This document shows, piece by piece, positions 1 to 7,562 of a stretch of DNA of 36,301 nucleotides. Location of the stretch: assembly GCA_913020155.1 (NCBI GenBank), contig CAJWBA010000020.1:1-36301 (forward strand), written 5' to 3'. Below the pieces are notes generated by a model, which did no database searches, had not been told where the DNA came from, and saw only the letters and a list, made by a program, of their open reading frames with translations. The translations under genes were made by a program, and so were the position numbers. This DNA comes from an uncultured Flavobacteriales bacterium (lineage in GTDB: Bacteria > Bacteroidota > Bacteroidia > Flavobacteriales > Flavobacteriaceae). Every line of letters begins with the position of its first letter. Positions within the stretch are counted from its first letter, which is position 1.

Positions 1-120
1 GAATTATATAATAGCTTTCAATTAACAGATGGTGGAATTGTTTTTTTTATTCTTGTACTACTTGCATTTATATCTATTATAAAGTCATTATATCAGTTTT
101 ACTTATATAAAACTGTTTAA
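1..120 (+). CDS. C-terminal end of a small membrane protein (partial)
   Basis: Reading frame 1 is open from the window edge to a TAA at 118-120 and encodes the last 39 residues of a protein. It contains one strongly hydrophobic segment (GGIVFFILVLLAFISIIK) followed by a short polar and aromatic tail, so it is very probably the last transmembrane helix of an integral membrane protein. The next gene, a small XRE-type regulator, starts 1 nt after this stop, so the two are very likely co-transcribed. Small two- to four-TM proteins next to a Cro/CI-like regulator are a common pairing in bacteria. The family cannot be named from this fragment, and the start lies outside the window. Confidence 0.6.
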   Translation, partial: ELYNSFQLTDGGIVFFILVLLAFISIIKSLYQFYLYKTV

Positions 121-121
121 A

Positions 122-319
122 ATGATATTAAAAAACAACTTGAAAGAAGTCAGGCAGAAAAAGGGTTTAACTCAAGAAGAACTAGGCACTAATGTTGGAG
201 TCAGTAGACAAACAATTATTTCAATTGAAAGATACAGATATAAACCTACTTTAGAATTAGCTCTAAAATTAGCGCAGAAACTTAATATTAAAATTGAAAA
301 ATTATTCTACTTTGAGTAA
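122..319 (+). CDS. Small XRE (Cro/CI-type) HTH transcriptional regulator
   Basis: This 65-aa protein is almost entirely one helix-turn-helix domain of the HTH_3/XRE family. Helix 1 begins at LKEVRQKKG, the recognition region is LTQEELGTNVGVSRQTII, and the family ends with the usual ALKLAQKLN..IEKLF tail. It should be a soluble dimeric DNA-binding protein. The ATG is 1 nt after the stop of the upstream membrane-protein gene, so the two form an operon; in such pairs the regulator typically controls its own operon. Target and inducer are unknown. A 56-bp direct repeat begins 43 nt downstream of the stop. Confidence 0.85.
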   Translation: MILKNNLKEVRQKKGLTQEELGTNVGVSRQTIISIERYRYKPTLELALKLAQKLNIKIEKLFYFE

Positions 320-361
320 AAAGTATGTTGTGAAAAATTAATTAATACAGCTAAGCTTAAC

Positions 362-417
362 AACTTCTGTTCGTGCGAACAAAAGTTAATATTTAGTGCT
401 CAATTTAGTACTCACCC
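362..417. repeat. 56-bp imperfect direct repeat, copy 1
   Basis: Positions 362-417 match 2381-2436 at 50 of 56 positions with no gap. The core carries a hyphenated palindrome GTTCG-TG-CGAAC (370-381) and two short direct units AGTGCTCA and AGTACTCA spaced 12 bp apart. Weaker similarity extends upstream: GTTGTGAAA occurs at 327 here and at 2348 near copy 2, at almost the same distance. The two copies bracket the lipoprotein gene and the gene-free stretch. It could be an attachment-site scar or a dispersed intergenic repeat. Confidence 0.7.
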
Positions 418-761
418 TATAAAAAAGTGGATTTAATTTTAGGTACGGAGGTGTCAAATTAGAGTTTTAAGTTTGACTTTTTAAGCTTTTTACATAATTG
501 AACGTACAACAACCGAGAGGTTTGATACCAAATAGGTGATAAAAAACCGCAATAGCCTGTTTTAAATACTATTACGGTTTCTGTTGGTGGTCCCACCTGA
601 ATCTATCCATGTAAGAGTTAATTGAACCAATCTATTACAAATGTTTTGTATTACATCAACGCCAGTTCCAATGGTTCTTGCAGTGACTGTCAAGTTATAT
701 TAAGTAAGAGCTGGTTTTCTGGAAGCGTAGAGTACTTTGGACAAGAATTTTAAAGATAAAA

Positions 762-813
762 AAATAGTAATCCTAGAAATATCCATACTTAGGATAAATT
801 CTAACTACTATTT
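762..813 (+). terminator. Nested hairpin followed by T-rich tract
   Basis: Outer arms AAATAGTA (762-769) and TACTATTT (806-813) enclose inner arms ATCCTA (770-775) and TAGGAT (790-795). A T-rich run follows on the plus strand (GATTTTTTATT). It could be an intrinsic terminator for transcripts entering from the left or a structured 5' leader of the lipoprotein gene starting at 844. No gene ends immediately upstream, so its purpose is uncertain. Confidence 0.4.
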
Positions 814-843
814 GATTTTTTATTAAGTATATTTACAAAAAAA

Positions 844-2181
844 ATGAAAATGAAAAAAGTTTTAAATCTTATACTTGTTAGTACACTTTTATTATCATCC
901 TGTGATAAAGATCCTGCAAATCCTCCTCCTGGTGGTGTGGATGCATCCGTTGATATAGCCAAACCTGTAATTTCTCTTATTGGTGCTTCTTCAATTACTA
1001 TCCAAAAAGGAACATCATATTCAGACGCAGGTGCCACAGCTTCTGATAATATTGATGGTGATATCACCTCTTCTATAACAACTTCTGGAAATGTCGATAC
1101 TAGTACTCTAGGAGAATATATCCTAACGTATTCTGCTTCAGATGCTGCAGGAAATTCAATTTCTTTAATTAGAACAATCACTGTAATTGCAGCTCCAGTT
1201 CCCTTAGTACTTCCCAGTTTAACAGCTGTAGGAACACTTTCTGAACAAACCCCAGCAGAGGCAAAGAAAATTATCTATGGGAAATGGGATTTTTCTAATC
1301 CTGAAAAATCATTTAATAAATCTAAAACGTTAAGTTGTGATTTCGATTTTATTGAATTTGATGATGAAACTTATTATATGGGACTAATTTTTAATGACAA
1401 ACTTACTGTAGCTTATGGTTACTATGATTTAAGTGAAGATTCACAAGGAAATGTTTCTAGCGTTGATTTATTTTATAACTCAGGGGATGGAGATGTGAAA
1501 ATTGCAACTTTAACTAATGTAGTTGTTGTCGAAATCGGCGATGGTATCTCTGCTACGTTTGATATTGATTTAAACATTCCTGAAGATATCGGTTGGACAT
1601 CTTGTAACGACCTTTCGGGTGTTTATACTGATGTTGGAAAAGATGAACCTATGGATCAAAGTTATGCTGCTGTAGATCCTTCTTTAACAACTTCCGATAC
1701 AGCAAATGTGACAGGCCCAAATTCTTATGTGAGCTCAACTGATCATGCTTTATTAATTAATGGTAATTGGAGCTTAGATTCTGTTTCAGAGGGAAGGGGA
1801 GATGGATCTCTTGTAGATGCATTATCATCGCTGGGTCAGGGTTATTGTTTCGATGAAGTTTGTACTGCTGATGCTAATGGAGCCATCAATTGTGTAGATA
1901 TTCAAATACCAAACTGTTCAGGTCCTACTTCACTAAAACTTGACATGTCAGCATATGGTACCTATGTTTTTTCTGAACTGGGTGGTTCAGAAGGACCAGA
2001 GGTTGATTATGGGACTTGGACTTGGATAGATGAACCTGGACCACCCAGGTTTTATGCTAGGAGTGATGATAATGAAATAGATGATGCTTCTGATATAATA
2101 GAAATAATTGAGCTTTCTGAAAAAACCGTGACTTTTTATAATAGATCAGATGATACCACTTTATTCTTTTCCTCTAATTAA
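844..2181 (+). CDS. Surface lipoprotein with DUF5011-like Ig domain
   Basis: This 445-aa protein starts with a type II signal peptide: two lysines, a hydrophobic stretch, and lipobox LLSSC with Cys20 as the predicted lipidated residue. A proline/glycine linker leads to an Ig-like domain at about residues 41-115 (PVISLIGASSITIQKGTSYSD, then TASDNIDGDIT and YSASDAAGN), the signature of the DUF5011/Cry22-like Ig family found on bacterial surface proteins. The remaining ~320 residues are acidic and Thr/Ser/Asp-rich, with two regions opening GKWDF (about 147) and GNWSL (about 303), perhaps lipocalin-like barrels; I do not recognise them. It probably sits on the outer-membrane surface. A strong terminator follows. 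The gene stands alone between the two 56-bp repeats, so it may be island cargo. Confidence 0.8.
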   Translation: MKMKKVLNLILVSTLLLSSCDKDPANPPPGGVDASVDIAKPVISLIGASSITIQKGTSYSDAGATASDNIDGDITSSITTSGNVDTSTLGEYILTYSASDAAGNSISLIRTITVIAAPVPLVLPSLTAVGTLSEQTPAEAKKIIYGKWDFSNPEKSFNKSKTLSCDFDFIEFDDETYYMGLIFNDKLTVAYGYYDLSEDSQGNVSSVDLFYNSGDGDVKIATLTNVVVVEIGDGISATFDIDLNIPEDIGWTSCNDLSGVYTDVGKDEPMDQSYAAVDPSLTTSDTANVTGPNSYVSSTDHALLINGNWSLDSVSEGRGDGSLVDALSSLGQGYCFDEVCTADANGAINCVDIQIPNCSGPTSLKLDMSAYGTYVFSELGGSEGPEVDYGTWTWIDEPGPPRFYARSDDNEIDDASDIIEIIELSEKTVTFYNRSDDTTLFFSSN

Positions 2182-2215
2182 TTAATACATGAAATGAAGT
2201 CTGCTTCATGATATT

Positions 2216-2250
2216 AAAAAACCCTCTAAAATCAACTAGAGGGTTTTTTT
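2216..2250 (+). terminator. Rho-independent terminator after the lipoprotein gene
   Basis: Stem ACCCTCTA (2221-2228) pairs with TAGAGGGT (2237-2244), flanked by A6 on the left and T7 on the right. It lies about 35 nt after the lipoprotein stop. The A and T flanks make it usable in both directions. Confidence 0.9.
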
Positions 2251-2380
2251 ATTTTGAGTATAACCTAGACTTTAAAAAAATATTAAGGATATAATTGTAA
2301 AAAATAAAGATATCTTGTTGTTCACAATTCTATTTATTTGACCTTGGGTTGTGAAATTACAAATTATACTTTGTTTTGAT

Positions 2381-2436
2381 AACTTCTGTTCGTCCGAACA
2401 AAAATCAATATTTAGCACTCAATTTAGTTCTCACCC
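2381..2436. repeat. 56-bp imperfect direct repeat, copy 2, beside tRNA-Asp
   Basis: This is the partner of 362-417, with six substitutions in 56 positions. The palindrome is kept as GTTCG-TC-CGAAC, changing only in its centre, and the two short units read AGCACTCA and AGTTCTCA. It lies just beyond the terminator of the tRNA-Asp gene, on that gene's 3' side. A position downstream of a tRNA is typical of integration sites. Confidence 0.7.
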
Positions 2437-2452
2437 CATTTGGAACACTCTT

Positions 2453-2487
2453 AAAAAAAATAACCTTCTCAAAAATGAGAAGGTTAT
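2453..2487 (-). terminator. Terminator of the tRNA-Asp transcript
   Basis: Read on the minus strand, stem ATAACCTTCTCA (complement of 2476-2487) pairs with the complement of 2460-2471 around a 4-nt loop, and the run of A's at 2453-2460 becomes a T tract. It starts about 14 nt after the tRNA 3' end. Confidence 0.85.
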
Positions 2488-2500
2488 CGTTGTGACTGTG

Positions 2501-2574
2501 CGGTCTGGACGGGACTCGAACCCGCGACCCCCTGCGTGACAGGCAGGGATTCTAACCAGCTGAACTACCAGACC
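2501..2574 (-). tRNA. tRNA-Asp (anticodon GTC)
   Basis: The minus strand folds as a full cloverleaf. The acceptor stem is GGTCTGG/CCAGACC with discriminator G at 2501. The D arm contains AGCTGGTTAGA, the anticodon stem is CCTGC/GCAGG with loop CTGTCAC (anticodon GTC), and the T arm is CGGG-TTCGAGT-CCCG. Length is 74 nt without CCA, and CCA is not encoded. Discriminator G is as expected for tRNA-Asp. The 56-bp repeat downstream suggests this locus has been used for integration. Confidence 0.97.
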
Positions 2575-2588
2575 TATTTGGACGGTTG

Positions 2589-2596
2589 CAAATATA
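2589..2596 (-). promoter_or_regulatory. Bacteroidota -7 box (TATATTTG) upstream of tRNA-Asp
   Basis: On the minus strand TATATTTG matches the TAnnTTTG consensus and ends 14 nt before the first base of the tRNA, a good distance for a tRNA promoter. No clean -33 TTTG is visible at the usual spacing. Confidence 0.6.
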
Positions 2597-2660
2597 CATT
2601 GCATTTTTGTTATCTAAAAATAAAAATTCTATTAAATAGAATAAAATTTAGTAAGGGGTT

Positions 2661-2978
2661 TTAGATCAATGCATCAAGTGCCTCTGCGTAAGCAGTTTTA
2701 GGAGATACACCCACTTTACGATCAACGATTTCACCGTTTTTGAACACCAAAACTGTTGGGATATTTCGCACTCCATATTTAGCAGCAAATTCTTGATTTG
2801 AATCCACATCAAGTTTTCCAACTACTGCCTTTCCTTCAAAATCAGTACTAATTTCTTCAATTATTGGTCCGACCATACGGCAAGGTCCACACCATGCTGC
2901 CCAAAAGTCAACCAATACAGGTTTAGTAGATTTTAAAACAATTTTATCAAAGTTTGCATCTGTTATTTCTAAAGCCAT
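2661..2978 (-). CDS. trxA: Thioredoxin
   Basis: This 105-aa protein is a canonical single-domain thioredoxin, the cytoplasmic dithiol reductant that passes electrons from thioredoxin reductase to ribonucleotide reductase, peroxiredoxins and other targets. The active site is WCGPC with Cys30 and Cys33, preceded by VLVDFWAAW. The cis-proline loop is RNIPT, and the buried Asp24 is present. There is no signal peptide, so it is cytosolic. Its length equals the family norm. It follows dnaE on the same strand with a gap of about 87 nt that contains its own -7 box, so it is probably transcribed independently. Confidence 0.97.
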   Translation of the reverse strand: MALEITDANFDKIVLKSTKPVLVDFWAAWCGPCRMVGPIIEEISTDFEGKAVVGKLDVDSNQEFAAKYGVRNIPTVLVFKNGEIVDRKVGVSPKTAYAEALDALI

Positions 2979-2996
2979 AATATTATTTATTTTTTA

Positions 2997-3004
2997 CAAA
3001 TGTA
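2997..3004 (-). promoter_or_regulatory. Bacteroidota -7 box (TACATTTG) for trxA
   Basis: On the minus strand TACATTTG matches TAnnTTTG exactly and lies 18 nt upstream of the trxA ATG at 2976-2978. A -33 TTTG is not obvious. Confidence 0.55.
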
Positions 3005-3065
3005 TCTTTTTTTTTAGCATAAGGCAGTTTCAGCATCTGATTTTCTAATTCTTAAATCATATATC

Positions 3066-6000
3066 CTAATTTAATTGATAGGGTATATTTTGTTGTTCCA
3101 AAACCGACAGTAATTCATTATTAACTTCAAGACGTTGCTTTCTGCTGGGGAGTGTTAATTTAATTTTCTCTTCCGAATCAAAAACATCAACATACAGAGG
3201 TTTTTTTCCTTTAAAAGAACTAAAAACCTTTTTGAGTTCACTTACCCTTTCTTCGTTGAGCTGCTTAATTTCAAACATCAAAGTAATTTTCTTAACATTG
3301 TTTTTTAGGGTATCGTGGAGCATTTCAAAATTATTAAATTGAATTCTTGGAGGTCCTAGTTGTCCCGTTTCACGATTCCTCCACCCCTCAGCTACTCGAA
3401 TACGTAGACGAACAAAATTATTTGGCAGTATGAAGTGTCTGTATTTTAGATAATCTTCTCCAAAGATTTTGAATTCATATTGGTCAGAAAAATCTTCAAT
3501 AGAAAACTTGCCCCACCCCTTTCCAGTTTTACTTACCAAATGTTCCACATCGTTGATGATTCCACCAAAACTTAAATCTCTGTTTTTCAATGGATCCAAA
3601 TCATTTAATACATCAAAAGTAGCTGAAGAAAAATATTTCATCTCGCGTTTGAAATCGTCTAGCGGATGAGCAGAAATATAAATTCCGACAACTGCCTTTT
3701 CTTTTTTCAAAAACTCCAGCGTACCCCATGATTCGCAGTTGGGAATTTTGATTTCTTGAATCTGTTCTTCACTATCGTCTCCGAACAAGTTGGTTTGAGA
3801 AGAGTTCAGATTTTCTTGATATTTAGCTCCATAGCGGATTGCTTTCTCCAGAAAAATTATTCCATCTCCATCAGGGTTGAAATATTGTGCGCGGTGGCAG
3901 TTTCCAAATGAATCTAACCCCCCCGCCAATGTCAAGTTTTCAAGTGCTTTTTTATTTGCTGCACGCAAATCAATTCTTTTGGTCAAATCAAAAACAGACG
4001 AGTAGCGTGCATCTTTTCGATGTTCAATAATAGTCTCCACAGCTCCTTTACCAACTCCTTTTATGGCGCCCATACCAAAGCGAATAGCTTGTTGGTCGTT
4101 TACGGTAAACTTGTAAAAGGATTCGTTGACATCGGGTCCAAGTACATTGAGTCCCATTCGGCGGCACTCTTCCATAAAAAAGGTAACCTGCTTGATGTCG
4201 CTCATGTTATTAGACAAAACGGCAGCCATGTATTCGGCAGGATAATGTGCTTTTAAATAGGCAGTCTGATATCCAATCCAAGCGTAACAGGTCGAATGCG
4301 ATTTATTAAACGCGTAGGAAGCAAACGCCTCCCAGTCTTTCCATATTTTCTCTAATTTTTCAGCTTCATGTCCGTTGGCTGTTCCGCCTTCAATAAATTG
4401 AGGTTTCAACTTATCCAACAGTGCATGTATTTTTTTACCCATTGCTTTTCGCAAAACATCTGCCTCACCTTTGGTAAAGCCAGCGATTTTTTGAGAAAGT
4501 AACATCACCTGCTCTTGATAAACGGTTATCCCATAGGTCTCTTGAAGGTATTCCTCCATATCGTCCAAATCATAGGAAATTTCTTCCTTTCCATTTTTTC
4601 GTGCTACAAAACTCGGAATATACTCTAGAGGACCCGGACGATACAAAGCATTCATTGCTATCAAATCTGCGAAGACGGTAGGTTTTAAATCTTTTAAATA
4701 TTTCTGCATCCCAGCAGATTCATACTGAAAAATCCCGATAGTGTATCCCCGTTGAAACAGTTCATAGGTTTTTACATCATCCAATGGAAAAGAATCTGGA
4801 TCTAGATCTATGTTGTGTTTGTATTTGACCAGCTTGACCGTGTCTTTAATTAAAGTCAAGGTCTTCAATCCTAAAAAATCCATTTTCAACAAGCCCGCAT
4901 CTTCTACTACAGAGTTATCAAACTGTGTTACAAACAAATCAGAATCTTTTGCTGTAGCAACAGGAACAAATTTGGTAATGTCATCTGGTGTAATGATTAC
5001 GCCACAAGCATGGATTCCCGTATTTCTCAAGGAACCTTCCAAAACCTTTGCTTGTTGTATGGTTTCGCCGGACAAACTTGTTTCTTCTGCAAGTGATAAA
5101 AATTCTTTTACTTTTTGAAATTCGTCAGCTCTCAGGTTTTTCTTAAGTTCTTTTTCTTCAAGTCCAAAAATCTTCGACAGCTTGATGTTGGGTAACATTT
5201 TAGAAATCCGGTCAGCTTCATTCAATCCTAAATCCAATACACGAGCAGTATCTCGAATAGAGGATTTTGCAGCCATAGTCCCATAAGTTATGATTTGTGC
5301 CACCTGATTTGAACCATATTTTTCGATTACATAATCCATTACCTTTCCACGACCTTCGTCATCAAAATCAATATCGATATCGGGCATACTGACCCGGTCG
5401 GGATTGAGGAAACGTTCAAAAAGAAGGTTGTACTGGATGGGATCCAAATTAACAATCCACAAACAGTATGCAACAACAGATCCAGCTGCTGAACCTCGAC
5501 CCGGACCAACCGAAACCCCCATGTCTCGGGCTGCGGCTATCAGATCTTGAACAATCAGAAAATACCCAGGATAGCCCGTATTGGCAATAACACTCAATTC
5601 AAAATCAATTCGCTCCGTTATGTCATCAGACAGTGTCCCGTATCTTTTTTTGGCACCTTCATAGGTCAAATGGCGAAGAAAATTATTTTCTCCTAGTTTC
5701 CCATCTGGGTCTTCTGAAACTAAATATTCTTCTGGAATATCGAACTTTGGAAGCAACACTTCTCTTGCCAATTCAAAAGGTTCAATTTTATCAATCAGCG
5801 CTTCAATGTTCAAAATCGCCTCGGGCAAATCTTCAAAAAGAGACTTCATTTCCTTAGGCGACTTGATGTAGTATTCTTGATTGGGAAAACCGTATCGAAA
5901 CCCTCGACCTCTTCCAATTGGTGTTGCTTGTTTTTCACCGTCTTTTACACAGAGTAAAATGTCATGAGCATTCGCTTCTTCTTTATCAGCATAATACGTG

Positions 6001-7385
6001 TTGTTTGAAGCAATTAATGGAATTTGATATTGCTGTGACAAAGAAATTAAAACCTCATTTGCTCGTTTTTCGTCTTCTTGTCCATGGCGCATGATCTCAA
6101 TGTAAAGATCTTTTCCAAACATTTGGTGCCACCATTGCAAAGCTTCCTCTGCCTGACGATCTCCGATATTTAAAATTTTTGAAGACACTTCTCCATACAA
6201 GTTTCCAGTCAGAACAATGAGATCTTCTTTGTATTGTTCAACAATGGTACGATCAATTCTTGGGACGTAATAAAACCCTTCAATATAGGCGATCGATGTC
6301 ATCTTGGCTAAATTGTGATAGCCTTTTTTATTCTTTGCTAGAAATACAATTTGATAACCATCGTCACGTCGTGTTTTATCTTTGTGGTCTTCACAAACAT
6401 AGAACTCGCAACCCACGATGGGTTTGATTTGTGCTTCTGAATCCGACTCTTTATTATGATTATTTATCGCTTTTATGAAATGAAAAACACCCATCAAATT
6501 TGCATGATCGGTAAGAGCTATTGCCGGCATTTGATGCTTTGAAGCAATCTTAACCATTTGACTCATTTTGGAAGTCGCTTGAAGTACCGAAAACTGAGAA
6601 TGATTGTGTAAATGCACAAAAGGCGAATCCTCAAGTTCTGGACTCAAAGTATCCGACAATGGTTTTGCTGGGGCAGGTTCTTCTGCTTGAACTAATTTTT
6701 TTGAAGCTTCTTTTAAGTTTTGATGCGTTAATCCAATTAATGATGTGATATCGTCTTGTTCCTTTAGGGCATTGAGGAGGTCTTTTTTTCCTGCTAAAAC
6801 TTTAGGGTGTAATTGATCTTTGCGAAGCAATTCTAGGAAGCAACGAGTGGTTGCCTCTACGTCTGCAGTTGCATTATGAGCCTCGCCAAAGCCCATTTCA
6901 AAAAGATAAACATACAACTCTGTTAGAGTCGGAAGCTTGAATTTACCTCCTCGTCCACCAGGAATCTTACATAAGGTCGCTGTTTCTTCGGTACAGGTAT
7001 CAATGACTTGGACATTCTCCAAAGGATTATGATCTCCAATACGCAAGTATTCAGCTCCAATAATATTGAGGTCAAAACTTACATTATGACCCCCAACATA
7101 TTCCGCTTGAGATAAAGCTTGAGTAAAAAGATTAAGCACCTCCTCTAAAGGTCGACCCTGATCAAAAGCCAATTCCGTGGATATTCCATGAATCTGTTCT
7201 GCGTCGAAAGGCACAGTAAACCCGTCGGGAGTTATCAAATAATCTTCATGAGAAATCAACCCTCCTCTTTCATCATGAACTTGCCATGCAATTTGAATAC
7301 ATCGGGGCCAGTTTTCAGAATCAGCTAAAGGAGCATTCCAACGTTTGGGAAGTCCTGTTGTTTCGGTATCGAAGATGATAAACAT
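3066..7385 (-). CDS. dnaE: DNA polymerase III alpha subunit with N-terminal proofreading exonuclease
   Basis: This is the replicative C-family DNA polymerase, 1439 aa from the chosen start. Residues about 1-180 form a DEDDh 3'-5' exonuclease: motif I FDTETTGLPK, motif II HNVSFDLN, motif III HNATADVEATTR. A PHP domain follows from about 255 (FVHLHNHSQFS, IALTDHANLMG). The polymerase core has PDIDIDFDDEGRG at about 663 with the catalytic aspartates, then SYAFNKSHSTCYAW, and helix-hairpin-helix and OB-fold regions near the C-terminus. This exonuclease-DnaE fusion is usual in Flavobacteriia, where proofreading is supplied in cis. An ATG at 7422-7424 would add 13 residues, but MFIIFDTETTG aligns with the normal family N-terminus, so 7385 is preferred. 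mfd is divergent. Confidence 0.97.
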   Translation of the reverse strand: MFIIFDTETTGLPKRWNAPLADSENWPRCIQIAWQVHDERGGLISHEDYLITPDGFTVPFDAEQIHGISTELAFDQGRPLEEVLNLFTQALSQAEYVGGHNVSFDLNIIGAEYLRIGDHNPLENVQVIDTCTEETATLCKIPGGRGGKFKLPTLTELYVYLFEMGFGEAHNATADVEATTRCFLELLRKDQLHPKVLAGKKDLLNALKEQDDITSLIGLTHQNLKEASKKLVQAEEPAPAKPLSDTLSPELEDSPFVHLHNHSQFSVLQATSKMSQMVKIASKHQMPAIALTDHANLMGVFHFIKAINNHNKESDSEAQIKPIVGCEFYVCEDHKDKTRRDDGYQIVFLAKNKKGYHNLAKMTSIAYIEGFYYVPRIDRTIVEQYKEDLIVLTGNLYGEVSSKILNIGDRQAEEALQWWHQMFGKDLYIEIMRHGQEDEKRANEVLISLSQQYQIPLIASNNTYYADKEEANAHDILLCVKDGEKQATPIGRGRGFRYGFPNQEYYIKSPKEMKSLFEDLPEAILNIEALIDKIEPFELAREVLLPKFDIPEEYLVSEDPDGKLGENNFLRHLTYEGAKKRYGTLSDDITERIDFELSVIANTGYPGYFLIVQDLIAAARDMGVSVGPGRGSAAGSVVAYCLWIVNLDPIQYNLLFERFLNPDRVSMPDIDIDFDDEGRGKVMDYVIEKYGSNQVAQIITYGTMAAKSSIRDTARVLDLGLNEADRISKMLPNIKLSKIFGLEEKELKKNLRADEFQKVKEFLSLAEETSLSGETIQQAKVLEGSLRNTGIHACGVIITPDDITKFVPVATAKDSDLFVTQFDNSVVEDAGLLKMDFLGLKTLTLIKDTVKLVKYKHNIDLDPDSFPLDDVKTYELFQRGYTIGIFQYESAGMQKYLKDLKPTVFADLIAMNALYRPGPLEYIPSFVARKNGKEEISYDLDDMEEYLQETYGITVYQEQVMLLSQKIAGFTKGEADVLRKAMGKKIHALLDKLKPQFIEGGTANGHEAEKLEKIWKDWEAFASYAFNKSHSTCYAWIGYQTAYLKAHYPAEYMAAVLSNNMSDIKQVTFFMEECRRMGLNVLGPDVNESFYKFTVNDQQAIRFGMGAIKGVGKGAVETIIEHRKDARYSSVFDLTKRIDLRAANKKALENLTLAGGLDSFGNCHRAQYFNPDGDGIIFLEKAIRYGAKYQENLNSSQTNLFGDDSEEQIQEIKIPNCESWGTLEFLKKEKAVVGIYISAHPLDDFKREMKYFSSATFDVLNDLDPLKNRDLSFGGIINDVEHLVSKTGKGWGKFSIEDFSDQYEFKIFGEDYLKYRHFILPNNFVRLRIRVAEGWRNRETGQLGPPRIQFNNFEMLHDTLKNNVKKITLMFEIKQLNEERVSELKKVFSSFKGKKPLYVDVFDSEEKIKLTLPSRKQRLEVNNELLSVLEQQNIPYQLN

Positions 7386-7562
7386 ATAAACGAAAATAAC
7401 AAATTCAATTGGAGAATTGAACATGTTTTATGGGGAGTTATTAACTGATTTGTGTGAAATAAAAATTTCTTATTATTTTTTCGAACAGCCACAAAAATGA
7501 ATCAGAATAAAGGGGTTCTGTTTCTCAACACAAATTATAAAGAAAGAGGTAAAAGAAAAAAA

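Larger units (their letters stand above)
320..843. other. Gene-free stretch with repeat and hairpins
   Basis: No convincing gene is visible. From left to right it holds repeat copy 1 (362-417), a weak stem GTCAAA/TTTGAC followed by T5 (453-482), an imperfect stem ACCGCAATAG/CTATTACGGT (546-578) next to GGTGGTCCCACCTG (587-600), and a nested hairpin at 762-813. On the minus strand a frame is open for 46 codons (stop at 562-564, interrupted by TAA at 700-702). Its amino-acid composition looks protein-like, but it has no start, so it may be the remnant of a decayed gene. Confidence 0.5.

Noticed and set aside
2351-2539. A plus-strand frame covering repeat copy 2 and part of tRNA-Asp
   Set aside because: It runs through the terminator and into the tRNA gene on the other strand; the coding appearance comes from the repeat and the tRNA.
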